Source of the DNA: DYKG01 sp964596185
GTDB taxonomy: Bacteria; Muiribacteriota; Ozemobacteria; Ozemobacterales; Ozemobacteraceae
Assembly: GCA_964596185.1 (NCBI GenBank)
Contig: CAZQUE010000102.1
Location: forward strand, 1 to 14,680
Direction: 5' to 3'
DNA length: 14,680 bases
Positions 7,020-13,536 of the stretch are shown in pieces. The position numbers were made by a program, and so were the translations under genes. Under the pieces are notes generated by a model that was given only the letters and a program-made list of their open reading frames with translations, was not told the origin of the DNA and searched no databases. The first letter of the stretch is position 1, and each line of letters opens with the position of its first letter.

Positions 7020-7039
7020 TAGTTTTGCGAGGTGATAAA

Positions 7040-8782
7040 ATGAAATCTATGTCGGCAAGGCCTTTACGCAAAGGTAGTGCCATGTTTCTTCTGCTGACTG
7101 TGGTCGGTATTCTTTATATTTTCGGTATGATGCTGATCAACTACATGACCCAGGAGCGTGGCCAGACCCAGAAACTTGGTGAAACCATGCAGGCTTATTA
7201 CCTGGCTGAGGCCGGCGTCGAAAAAGCAATGATCGAGATGCGTGATCTTTTCAATCAGAAACTTCTCGATGATGATAAAAACGTTAACGAAAAAATGCTG
7301 GCTCTTCTCGATATCGACCGAACCGAAAACTTTTATTTGACTGTGAAGATCGCTGAAGATGAAATTGTAAAAGGCGGTTCTGCCGAGGTTCGCGTTGAAA
7401 TTAAAGATCTTAAGCCGACTCCCTTTAAAACCTACATTGACGAGTATGAAGATGTTCCGGCTGAGCTGCAGATCTACAAGAAAGAAGATCGCGACACTTA
7501 TTCAGACAAGGCGCTTGGAGGTTACGAAGGCCTGCTGCGCTTCGAAGCCATCGGAAAATATCGCAGTTCAGAAAGAAAAATTGAAGTCTATCGCGAATTC
7601 AAGGTTACCGACCTGACGCCGCCGGCTGAAAACTACACTCTGTTCATTCAAAGTCGTAATGATGAATACCTGCGCCATGGCGAATTCCGTTGCAGCAACT
7701 GGAGCGCGGTAAGGGCCCTTGAAGATCTGATAGGCCATCTTGCCAAAACGACTAACAGCGCATTCAAAGAAACCATGGGAACTGCTGCCGGAGACCTCTT
7801 CTGGGAACCGAATATGGCTTCCAGTGTCAGCTTTGAGGGTGAAATCAAGATGCGTACCTTCAACGTTATCAGGCAGTTGGTTATGTCGACGACAGACCTT
7901 AAGATAAAAGATTTTGTCGATACTACAATTCAAAAACTACATCCGTACCTCTGGGGAAAAATTAGAACTAACGGGCGTCTTCACGTTTACCTGCCGTTTT
8001 TCGCGGCTGACGATATTATAAATTACTTTGAAGATAACTCGATTTTTTCGCATCAACGCCCGGAAATCGGTTTCCTTTTCTGCAGCAACCAGCTCCATGA
8101 CCCATATTTGAGCAAGTATACCTACTATGAGGGTGAAGTTATCAAGTATTATCAGAAGCTTAAGCCCTACATGCTCGGAATTACCGAAACCCCATATCCA
8201 AGTTCCGATCCCTATACGATCAATACCAAATTCGATTTCGTTTCACGTAACCCCGACAAGCTTGAGCCGCTACAGTTGGCCAGAATACAGAAAAACGCCA
8301 AAAATTACTGTCACGAGTTCCACGAAAAAGAATTGAGACTCGAAGGCACCCATTCATGGCCGGCTATTGCCATGGGGCTAATATATGTCCAGGGTAACGT
8401 GCATTTAAGTGGCCGCATCAAGGGAAAAGCCATGATAGTTTCAGAGGGTGACATTTATATTGACGGCACAGTTGAGCAGGACGGTACAGATTCATTCTTG
8501 TCATTAGTCGCTCTGAAAGGTGCGGTAAGATTTCCCCGGGAACTTCGCTCAGCCAAGGTCGAAGCTGCAATATATGCCCAAAAGAGCATGATTGGCGGCG
8601 ACAAGGTCACGGTTGTCGGGAATCTGGTTGTCGATACTCTCAATCGACAGAAGGGCGAAGACGGCGAGTTGATCATGCCGAGAAAACTGTTCATCGATTA
8701 TGACTCAGCCCTTAAAAGCGGAGTGGGCAGCAATGTTTGCTTCAATATGTCGAATTTGATCAGTACCTATCGCGACCTGTAG
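7040..8782 (+). CDS. Large PilX-like pilus/secretion protein with a bactofilin-like segment
   Basis: A 580-aa protein. A short basic leader (RPLRKG) precedes one hydrophobic helix (residues 13-36, SAMFLLLTVVGILYIFG), then the PilX N-terminal hallmark YYLAEAGVEKAM (53-64). The large remainder should lie outside the membrane. Around residues 437-485 the pattern GLIYVQGNVHLSGRIKG followed by AMIVSEGDIYIDGTV has the short alternating beta-strand look of a right-handed beta-helix, as in bactofilins and the C-terminal part of some PilX-like proteins. The start ATG 7040 is set by GAGGTGA and the promoter upstream. It is monocistronic, with a weak terminator after it. It is probably a minor component or tip protein of a type IV pilus-like filament; exact role unknown. 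Confidence 0.8.
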   Translation: MKSMSARPLRKGSAMFLLLTVVGILYIFGMMLINYMTQERGQTQKLGETMQAYYLAEAGVEKAMIEMRDLFNQKLLDDDKNVNEKMLALLDIDRTENFYLTVKIAEDEIVKGGSAEVRVEIKDLKPTPFKTYIDEYEDVPAELQIYKKEDRDTYSDKALGGYEGLLRFEAIGKYRSSERKIEVYREFKVTDLTPPAENYTLFIQSRNDEYLRHGEFRCSNWSAVRALEDLIGHLAKTTNSAFKETMGTAAGDLFWEPNMASSVSFEGEIKMRTFNVIRQLVMSTTDLKIKDFVDTTIQKLHPYLWGKIRTNGRLHVYLPFFAADDIINYFEDNSIFSHQRPEIGFLFCSNQLHDPYLSKYTYYEGEVIKYYQKLKPYMLGITETPYPSSDPYTINTKFDFVSRNPDKLEPLQLARIQKNAKNYCHEFHEKELRLEGTHSWPAIAMGLIYVQGNVHLSGRIKGKAMIVSEGDIYIDGTVEQDGTDSFLSLVALKGAVRFPRELRSAKVEAAIYAQKSMIGGDKVTVVGNLVVDTLNRQKGEDGELIMPRKLFIDYDSALKSGVGSNVCFNMSNLISTYRDL

Positions 8783-8812
8783 TGGACAAAAGCTTATTTT
8801 TCTACGGTTTTT

Positions 8813-8831
8813 AAGCCTTTGTGGCTTTTTC
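8813..8831 (+). terminator. Possible terminator after the PilX-like gene
   Basis: AAGCC (8813-8817), loop TTTGT, GGCTT (8823-8827), followed by TTT. The stem is only 5 bp, so strength is doubtful. The opposite strand lacks a T run here, so it would act only on rightward transcription. Confidence 0.45.
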
Positions 8832-8853
8832 AGGCAAGAACAAGCGTCAACAT

Positions 8854-9423
8854 TCAATGAGCTTTTGTGTCACTTATTTTTTCAGGGTTTGTTGAAAGAA
8901 GTTCAAGTTCTTCGCTCGATTGGGCGCTACCATGGTATGTGCAAAGAATAAACAGGCCGCTTTTTCCCGTCAAATCGCCGAGACTTCGGTAGCGGCATTC
9001 TTTTTCAGCCCTCGGGAAAGGATGTTTGAGATATTCTGGAATCAGCGGGCTTTTAGGGTCTCCAACCAGAGCATCATTTATTCTTCTTAATTTAATTGGA
9101 TGTTCAAAGTTGTGCATTTGTGCTGCTCCGGCGATTATCTGCTGACAGAGGTAGCATTCCCGCAAAGGGTTGCGGTAATGGTTCGGAAAAAAGCTTATTA
9201 CCAGATATTCCTTTAGCGTTTTTAAAAAAGGCTGGTGAAAGCAGGGTGGGTCGTCAATTATTTTTCTTGCTTCGGTTACTTCTTCTGCGGATGCTTTTAC
9301 TTTCGCAAAGCATTCGGCAAATTTTTCGTGTTTGGTCCAGTCGGTTTTGTCTGGGGATTGGCTGAAAGCTGGCAGAAACGAACAAAGATGTAACAGCAGC
9401 AGGATTGCAGCAGTTCTTCCCAT
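8854..9423 (-). CDS. Hypothetical exported cysteine-rich protein
   Basis: A 189-aa protein with a Sec signal peptide (MGRTAAILLLLHLCSFLPAF, cleavage likely after AFS at residue 21). The mature part has six cysteines (AECFA, PPCFH, ECYLC, KECRY, ILCTY), which suggests disulfide bonds or metal binding outside the cytoplasm. I recognise no family. The best start is ATG 9423, two codons after the TTG (9427-9429) that overlaps the stop of the TPR gene upstream; TTG itself is an alternative start giving 191 aa. The ribosome binding site is weak (GGAT), which fits translational coupling to the TPR gene. Sharing a message with an exported TPR protein suggests the two act together in the periplasm or at the cell surface. 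Confidence 0.7.
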   Translation of the reverse strand: MGRTAAILLLLHLCSFLPAFSQSPDKTDWTKHEKFAECFAKVKASAEEVTEARKIIDDPPCFHQPFLKTLKEYLVISFFPNHYRNPLRECYLCQQIIAGAAQMHNFEHPIKLRRINDALVGDPKSPLIPEYLKHPFPRAEKECRYRSLGDLTGKSGLFILCTYHGSAQSSEELELLSTNPEKISDTKAH

Positions 9424-9425
9424 TT

Positions 9426-11090
9426 TCAATCCGGGTAAGCGGAAACGAATTCGAAGGCCGGCAGTGAGATGGTTTGACCGAGTTCATTGATGATATTGTA
9501 ATGTTTCCAATCGGTGGTGCCGGTAAAGGTTATCATTTTTCCTTCTTTGGCAAAAGGCGGGAAACCACCTTTCTGAGCAGCAATAAGAAACAGGGGCTGG
9601 TTGTTGTAATGGCGGTTGAGGCGATAGTCATTGCGGTCACGTCGCATGCTTTCAAGCTCGTCCTGGCTGAGTTCCTTTATCATCAGCAGAAAATCTCGGC
9701 CATAACGTGAAATGCGTTTGGCAATATAGCCGCGCCATTCAACGGATACCGGTCCGGTGAATCTGGTTTTGAAATTGATGTCAGTCAGCTGTTGATAGAG
9801 CAGATTAACCGTGCCATAAGTCTGGCGTGTGTTGGTAAAGCCTTGACGTGCGGGCTTATTGCGAATTTGGGCTTCTCTAACCTGAAAACGTGCGACTTCA
9901 ATTTTTCTGAGGGCGTCGCGACGGTAACTTTCAAGCAGTCCATTGGTTTCCAGTGCTTGTGAAAACAGGCTTACCGCTTCTTCGAATTTTTCAACGGAAA
10001 AAGCGTGATTGCCGCGCAGATAAAGGTCGTTGGCCAGATTTCCGGTAGTTTCGTTCAGGCGGGTCTGAAGATTGGTATTACCCGGATTCATGGCATTGGC
10101 GCGGGAATAATAATCGCGCGCTTTCGCCGGGTCGCCCATTGATTCGTAAATTCGCGCAATTTCAAGGGCAATAGAGGCCTGTGGCCTGACCCCGAAATAG
10201 ATCAGATAGTTTTTGACTGCGTCTTCAAGCAGATTTACCTTGGCATAGTTGCGTCCCAATAGCATGTAGGCATCGTAAAATTTATCATCGACGCGCAAAG
10301 CTTCTTCAAGATGCTTGATCGACGCGAACAAATCGCCTTTGATGCTCAGGGCTTTGCCGAGAAGAAAATGTCCCGTGGCGCTGTCAGGATTTATCTGCAG
10401 CGCTTCGTTCAATAAATTAATCGCTTCTTCAGCATTGCCGTTGTCGAGAAATTTTTGTGCTCTGGTTTCGCTCGATGATCGGGTAGGAGCTTGGGTGCTG
10501 ACAGGTCTTTGCGGCAGGGGAGGCAGACGCAAATCGTTTGCTCTGGCAATTTCCTGGTTTACTGGCTGTTGCACGACAATTTGTGGTGGTCTTGCCGTTT
10601 GTTGAGTTGTAGGAGTTTGCCTTGTTGCAGGAACCTGTCTGGCAATTGGCGCCGCGATAACAGGAGCTTTTTGCTCGGTTCGGGCTTCATTCACAACAAC
10701 GGGTTTTGCTGCCTGAGCTTGCAATTGCTGTGCCTTGATCCGCTTTAATTCTACGGTACAGCGAGCGATGCCGCGTTTTGCAGAGACCATGGAGGGGTCG
10801 AGGCTGGCTGCCAGTCGGAATTCTTTCAGGGCTTCGCTGAAGTTGCCGGTTAATTCAAAAAGTCGCCCAAGATTGAAATGCACTCCAGGGTGGCGCGGAG
10901 ACTGCTCATAGGCCTCTTTCAATGTTGCATGAGCTTGCTTGTAGCGCTGCTGATAAATATGGTTGACCGCTTCTTCTACAAGAATATTGGTGTTGTCAAA
11001 ACCGAAAGTAGGCACCAGGCCGGCTGAAAAAAACAGGGCTGCCAAAGTGGTTTTCCTGATTCGGTCGATGAAATATTGGTTCTTGGGCAT
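9426..11090 (-). CDS. Exported TPR-repeat protein with a Pro/Gln-rich linker
   Basis: 554 aa from ATG 11090. A signal peptide or N-terminal anchor (basic MPKNQYFIDRIRK, then TTLAALFFSAGLVPTFG) leads to two or three TPR units (about residues 40-110). Next come a low-complexity Pro/Gln/Ala linker (about 128-208) and a second TPR array (about 210-395; NPDSATGHFLLGKALSIKGD is typical). The C-terminal region of about 130 residues is unrecognised. TPR arrays bind proteins and often scaffold envelope complexes. An upstream in-frame ATG 11129 would add 13 residues but has no ribosome binding site and lies inside the opposing promoter. ATG 11090 has AAGGAAAG at a long distance, so both starts are imperfect. 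The stop overlaps the next gene by 4 nt (TTGA, 9426-9429). Confidence 0.85.
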   Translation of the reverse strand: MPKNQYFIDRIRKTTLAALFFSAGLVPTFGFDNTNILVEEAVNHIYQQRYKQAHATLKEAYEQSPRHPGVHFNLGRLFELTGNFSEALKEFRLAASLDPSMVSAKRGIARCTVELKRIKAQQLQAQAAKPVVVNEARTEQKAPVIAAPIARQVPATRQTPTTQQTARPPQIVVQQPVNQEIARANDLRLPPLPQRPVSTQAPTRSSSETRAQKFLDNGNAEEAINLLNEALQINPDSATGHFLLGKALSIKGDLFASIKHLEEALRVDDKFYDAYMLLGRNYAKVNLLEDAVKNYLIYFGVRPQASIALEIARIYESMGDPAKARDYYSRANAMNPGNTNLQTRLNETTGNLANDLYLRGNHAFSVEKFEEAVSLFSQALETNGLLESYRRDALRKIEVARFQVREAQIRNKPARQGFTNTRQTYGTVNLLYQQLTDINFKTRFTGPVSVEWRGYIAKRISRYGRDFLLMIKELSQDELESMRRDRNDYRLNRHYNNQPLFLIAAQKGGFPPFAKEGKMITFTGTTDWKHYNIINELGQTISLPAFEFVSAYPD

Positions 11091-11115
11091 GCTGAATAAC
11101 TTTCCTTTTCGTGTT

Positions 11116-11144
11116 TTGACGCTTTCCATTGTCTATGATATATT
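11116..11144 (+). promoter_or_regulatory. Strong promoter of the 28-codon microprotein
   Basis: TTGACG (11116-11121), 17-nt spacer, TATATT (11139-11144) with extended -10 TG at 11136-11137. Transcription would begin near 11151, giving a 24-nt leader that carries GGAGG. It sits back to back with the promoter reading leftwards into the TPR gene. Confidence 0.7.
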
Positions 11145-11151
11145 CAAAAAG

Positions 11152-11181
11152 AAAATATTTCTATGGAGGAAGCCATGTCAA
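11152..11181 (-). promoter_or_regulatory. Promoter of the TPR/Cys-rich gene pair
   Basis: On the minus strand a perfect TTGACA (complement of 11176-11181), 18-nt spacer and TATTTT (complement of 11152-11157). Transcription would start near 11145. The -35 box lies inside the start of the microprotein ORF on the other strand. Confidence 0.55.
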
Positions 11182-11261
11182 TTTTTCGCTTCATCTGGTG
11201 GGCAATGATTATCAGTGTTTGTGCTTTTGCCGGTTATATTTACGGCTATCTTTCCGACTGA
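11175..11261 (+). CDS. 28-aa single-span membrane microprotein
   Basis: ATG 11175 follows GGAGG (11166-11170 region) at 5 nt. The peptide starts MSIFRFIWWAMIISVCAFAG and ends YIYGYLSD. Nearly all of it from Ile3 to Tyr25 is one hydrophobic, Trp/Tyr-flanked segment with Arg5 near the N-terminus and a terminal Asp, the shape of a small inner-membrane protein. It has its own extended -10 promoter and a 12-bp hairpin terminator beginning 17 nt after the stop, so the whole gene makes a transcript of about 165 nt. I recognise no family. Known small hydrophobic peptides of this size include type I toxins and regulatory subunits of membrane complexes; neither role is shown here. Confidence rests on the complete expression signals. 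Confidence 0.7.
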   Translation: MSIFRFIWWAMIISVCAFAGYIYGYLSD

Positions 11262-11278
11262 GCTTTGCATTGAAAGAT

Positions 11279-11317
11279 CCGGCTGCTTCAATTGCTGAAG
11301 TGGCCGGTTTTGTTTTC
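11279..11317 (+). terminator. Intrinsic terminator of the microprotein gene
   Basis: CCGGC-TG-CTTCA (11279-11290) pairs with TGAAG-TG-GCCGG (11296-11307): 10 Watson-Crick pairs plus two G-U pairs, loop ATTGC, followed by TTTTGTTTTC. The end of the T run is 3 nt from the stop of the convergent 65-aa gene, so the hairpin may also punctuate that transcript, although no T run follows on the minus strand. Confidence 0.88.
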
Positions 11318-11319
11318 AG

Positions 11320-11517
11320 TCATTTATGATATTCTTTGAAGCGACCGTATTTTTTTAACAGCTCGAGGTATTCACCCTGTAATTCAGAAACACCGAACAG
11401 GGCTGCGGTAATCAGGTCTTTTTTTGTATAACCGAAGCGTTGCTGCAGATCTTTAAACGAGGCCCCTTCGGCAAGCTGGTCGAGGATGTTTTCAGACTTT
11501 GTGCTGGCTCTGGACAT
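11320..11517 (-). CDS. 65-aa helix-turn-helix-like protein, DUF433-like
   Basis: ATG 11517 lies 7 nt after AGGAG. The core, ENILDQLAEGASFKDLQQRF followed by GYTKKDLITAAL, is shaped like the C-terminal winged/HTH half of DUF433 proteins (ILxLLAxGxSxEEI...ltxEDIxAAL). DUF433 proteins are often regarded as antitoxin-like DNA-binding proteins. The N-terminal half of a normal DUF433 protein is missing, and a basic tail (LLKKYGRFKEYHK) follows. It ends 3 nt from the T run of the convergent microprotein terminator. The assignment is by pattern memory only; it may simply be a small DNA-binding protein of unknown role. No toxin gene lies on its own strand. Confidence 0.6.
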   Translation of the reverse strand: MSRASTKSENILDQLAEGASFKDLQQRFGYTKKDLITAALFGVSELQGEYLELLKKYGRFKEYHK

Positions 11518-11589
11518 TTTGCTTCTCCTGAAAATATTGTTATCTATTTATCGGCAAGTTGCAAGATGCCCGCGCAATTTTTTATTTTG

Positions 11590-11598
11590 TGTTATTAT
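11590..11598 (+). promoter_or_regulatory. Candidate extended -10 promoter of the cysS operon
   Basis: TGTTATTAT gives an extended -10 (TG at 11590-11591, TATTAT 11593-11598) about 43 nt before the cysS start. No good -35 box is seen at 17 nt, where the sequence is around CGCGCA. Confidence 0.45.
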
Positions 11599-11640
11599 CA
11601 GAACCTGAAATTTTCAATTTAATTTGTTACGGAGGCTGTC

Positions 11641-13089
11641 ATGGCGCTTACTCTTTATAATTCACTCTCCAGACAGAAAGAAGAATTCAAGCCGGTCGAA
11701 CCGGGGCAGGTCGGGATATACGTCTGCGGACCAACCGTCTATGGGCCTCCACACCTGGGTCATGCCAAAAGCTATATCACCTTCGATGTGTTGGTAAAGC
11801 ATTTGCGAAACTCGGGTTTTAAAGTGCGTTATGTGCAGAATATTACTGATGTTGGCCATTTAACCGATGATGCCGATGCCGGCGAAGACAAGATTCAGCG
11901 CCAGGCTCGACTTGACCAGGTTCACCCCTGGGAAATAGTTGATAAATGGACTCGACAGTATATGAACGATATGGAAAAACTGCACGTTGCTCACCCGAAT
12001 TTTTATGTGCGGGCAAGCCAGCATATCGGCGAACAGATTGAAGCTGTGCAGGCTCTCCTTGCCAGCGGGCATGCCTATGAAGTTGATGGTAATGTCTACT
12101 TCTCCGTCGAATCTTTCCCTGAATACGGCAAACTTTCCGGTCGGCGTCTGGAAGAACAGAAGGAAGGTACAAGGGTCGAAACCCGAGGGGACAAGAAAAA
12201 CTCTCGCGACTTCGCTCTATGGAAAAAAGCAGAGCCAGGCCATATTCTTAAATGGAATTCGCCGTGGGGTGAGGGGTATCCCGGATGGCATATCGAATGC
12301 TCGGTAATGGCGACCAAATACCTTGGCAAAACTTTTGATATTCACGGCGGTGGGCTTGAAAACAAGTTTCCGCATCATGAATGTGAAATTGCCCAATCCG
12401 AATCACTTAATTGCACCCAGTTCTGTAAATATTGGGTACATAATAATATGGTCACTGTTGACGGCATCAAGATGGGAAAATCGCTGGGAAATTTCAAAAC
12501 CTGTGAAGATTTGCTTTCCCGCCATAGTCCAGAGGCAATTCGTGCCTTTATTTTGACAACCCACTATCGTTCGCCGTCCAATTATACCGAAGAAGCAATT
12601 GGGGCTACAGCAACCGGGCTGACTCGACTCGCCCAATTGCGCGCCGCCTTGCAGGAACTGGTCGAGAAAAATGCGGGCGCGGGTTCTGCCGACAACGAAG
12701 CGATGAAGCTTTGCGAAGAGGTTAAGCAGAAAATCGTTGAGCGTCTCGACGACGATCTTGACACTCCCGGAGCAATCGCTGCTCTTTACAGCTTTGTGAC
12801 CGATGCGAACAAGTTTTTGGCTTCTAGTGCGCTGTCGTCTAATACTGCTGCCAAGCTTCTTGAACTGGTGCAACACTGGGGTGGCGAGATTCTTGGAATT
12901 CTGCCGCCAATGACGGCAGCCAATGCCGACCTCGATATCGCGCCGATCATGGATATGCTTATCGAGCTGCGTAAAGAGATGAAGGCGGCGAAAAAGTTCG
13001 ATGTGGCCGATGCAATCCGCGATCGCCTCAAGGAAAGCGGAATCCTCATCGAGGATACCCGTGATGGAACTCGTTGGCGAAAAGCCTGA
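11641..13089 (+). CDS. cysS: Cysteinyl-tRNA synthetase
   Basis: A 482-aa class I aminoacyl-tRNA synthetase that charges tRNA-Cys. The start ATG 11641 is 5 nt after GGAGG. Zinc ligands expected from E. coli are all visible: Cys29 (YVCGPT), Cys220 (WHIECSVMA), His245 and Glu249 (FPHHECE). The HIGH signature is HLGH at 38-41, and the KMSKS loop reads KMGKS (277-281), a substitution seen in some bacterial CysRS. The anticodon-binding C-terminal domain (about 325-482, ending GILIEDTRDGTRWR) is complete. mrnC follows after 6 nt and rlmB overlaps mrnC, giving the conserved cysS-mrnC-rlmB order. Length is normal. Confidence 0.98.
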   Translation: MALTLYNSLSRQKEEFKPVEPGQVGIYVCGPTVYGPPHLGHAKSYITFDVLVKHLRNSGFKVRYVQNITDVGHLTDDADAGEDKIQRQARLDQVHPWEIVDKWTRQYMNDMEKLHVAHPNFYVRASQHIGEQIEAVQALLASGHAYEVDGNVYFSVESFPEYGKLSGRRLEEQKEGTRVETRGDKKNSRDFALWKKAEPGHILKWNSPWGEGYPGWHIECSVMATKYLGKTFDIHGGGLENKFPHHECEIAQSESLNCTQFCKYWVHNNMVTVDGIKMGKSLGNFKTCEDLLSRHSPEAIRAFILTTHYRSPSNYTEEAIGATATGLTRLAQLRAALQELVEKNAGAGSADNEAMKLCEEVKQKIVERLDDDLDTPGAIAALYSFVTDANKFLASSALSSNTAAKLLELVQHWGGEILGILPPMTAANADLDIAPIMDMLIELRKEMKAAKKFDVADAIRDRLKESGILIEDTRDGTRWRKA

Positions 13090-13095
13090 TTCAAG

Positions 13096-13536
13096 ATGGA
13101 TGTCAACAAGAACAATCTTTGCGGCTCCGATCTGTTTGCATTGAAAGAGAAATGGAACGAAGAAGAGATTCGCAGATTGCCGGCAAGAACACTGGCGTAT
13201 ATAGGTGATGCGGTTTATGAACTGGGTTTGCGCATGATTCACGTTCGCAAAGGAATAGATGAAGCCGGGCGTCTTCATGATTCTTTGGTGGAATTTGTTA
13301 GTTCAGCAGCTCAGGCCAGAGTTTTCGATCGGTTGTTTGCAGATCTTCCAGATTCTGATCAGGAGCTGGTTAAATGTTGGCGCAATGCAAAAATTCCGGC
13401 CAGATACGGCTCGGGAACACGGGGCGAATATGCAAAAGCAACAGCTCTTGAGGCGTGGGTGGCATATCTTTTTCTGACTTCTCAAACTGAACGTCTTAAA
13501 CAAATTTTTGAACTGGCAATGGAGCCAAAAAAATGA
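13096..13536 (+). CDS. mrnC: Mini-ribonuclease III (23S rRNA maturation)
   Basis: A 146-aa single RNase III catalytic domain without a double-stranded RNA-binding domain; in Bacillus it trims 23S rRNA precursor ends. The signature LAYIGDAVYELGLR (residues 33-46) supplies Asp38 and Glu42. RGEYAKATALEAWVAYLFL (109-127) supplies the second acidic cluster with Glu119, and KCWRNAK precedes it as in the family. ATG 13096 is 6 nt after the cysS stop with no clear ribosome binding site, so expression probably depends on coupling to cysS. Its stop overlaps the rlmB start (ATGA, 13533-13536). Neighbourhood and motifs agree. Confidence 0.93.
   Translation: MDVNKNNLCGSDLFALKEKWNEEEIRRLPARTLAYIGDAVYELGLRMIHVRKGIDEAGRLHDSLVEFVSSAAQARVFDRLFADLPDSDQELVKCWRNAKIPARYGSGTRGEYAKATALEAWVAYLFLTSQTERLKQIFELAMEPKK

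Noticed and set aside
12403..13278. 291-codon ORF on the minus strand across cysS and mrnC
   Set aside because: It is a mirror of two securely identified genes; composition is not protein-like and there is no start signal.
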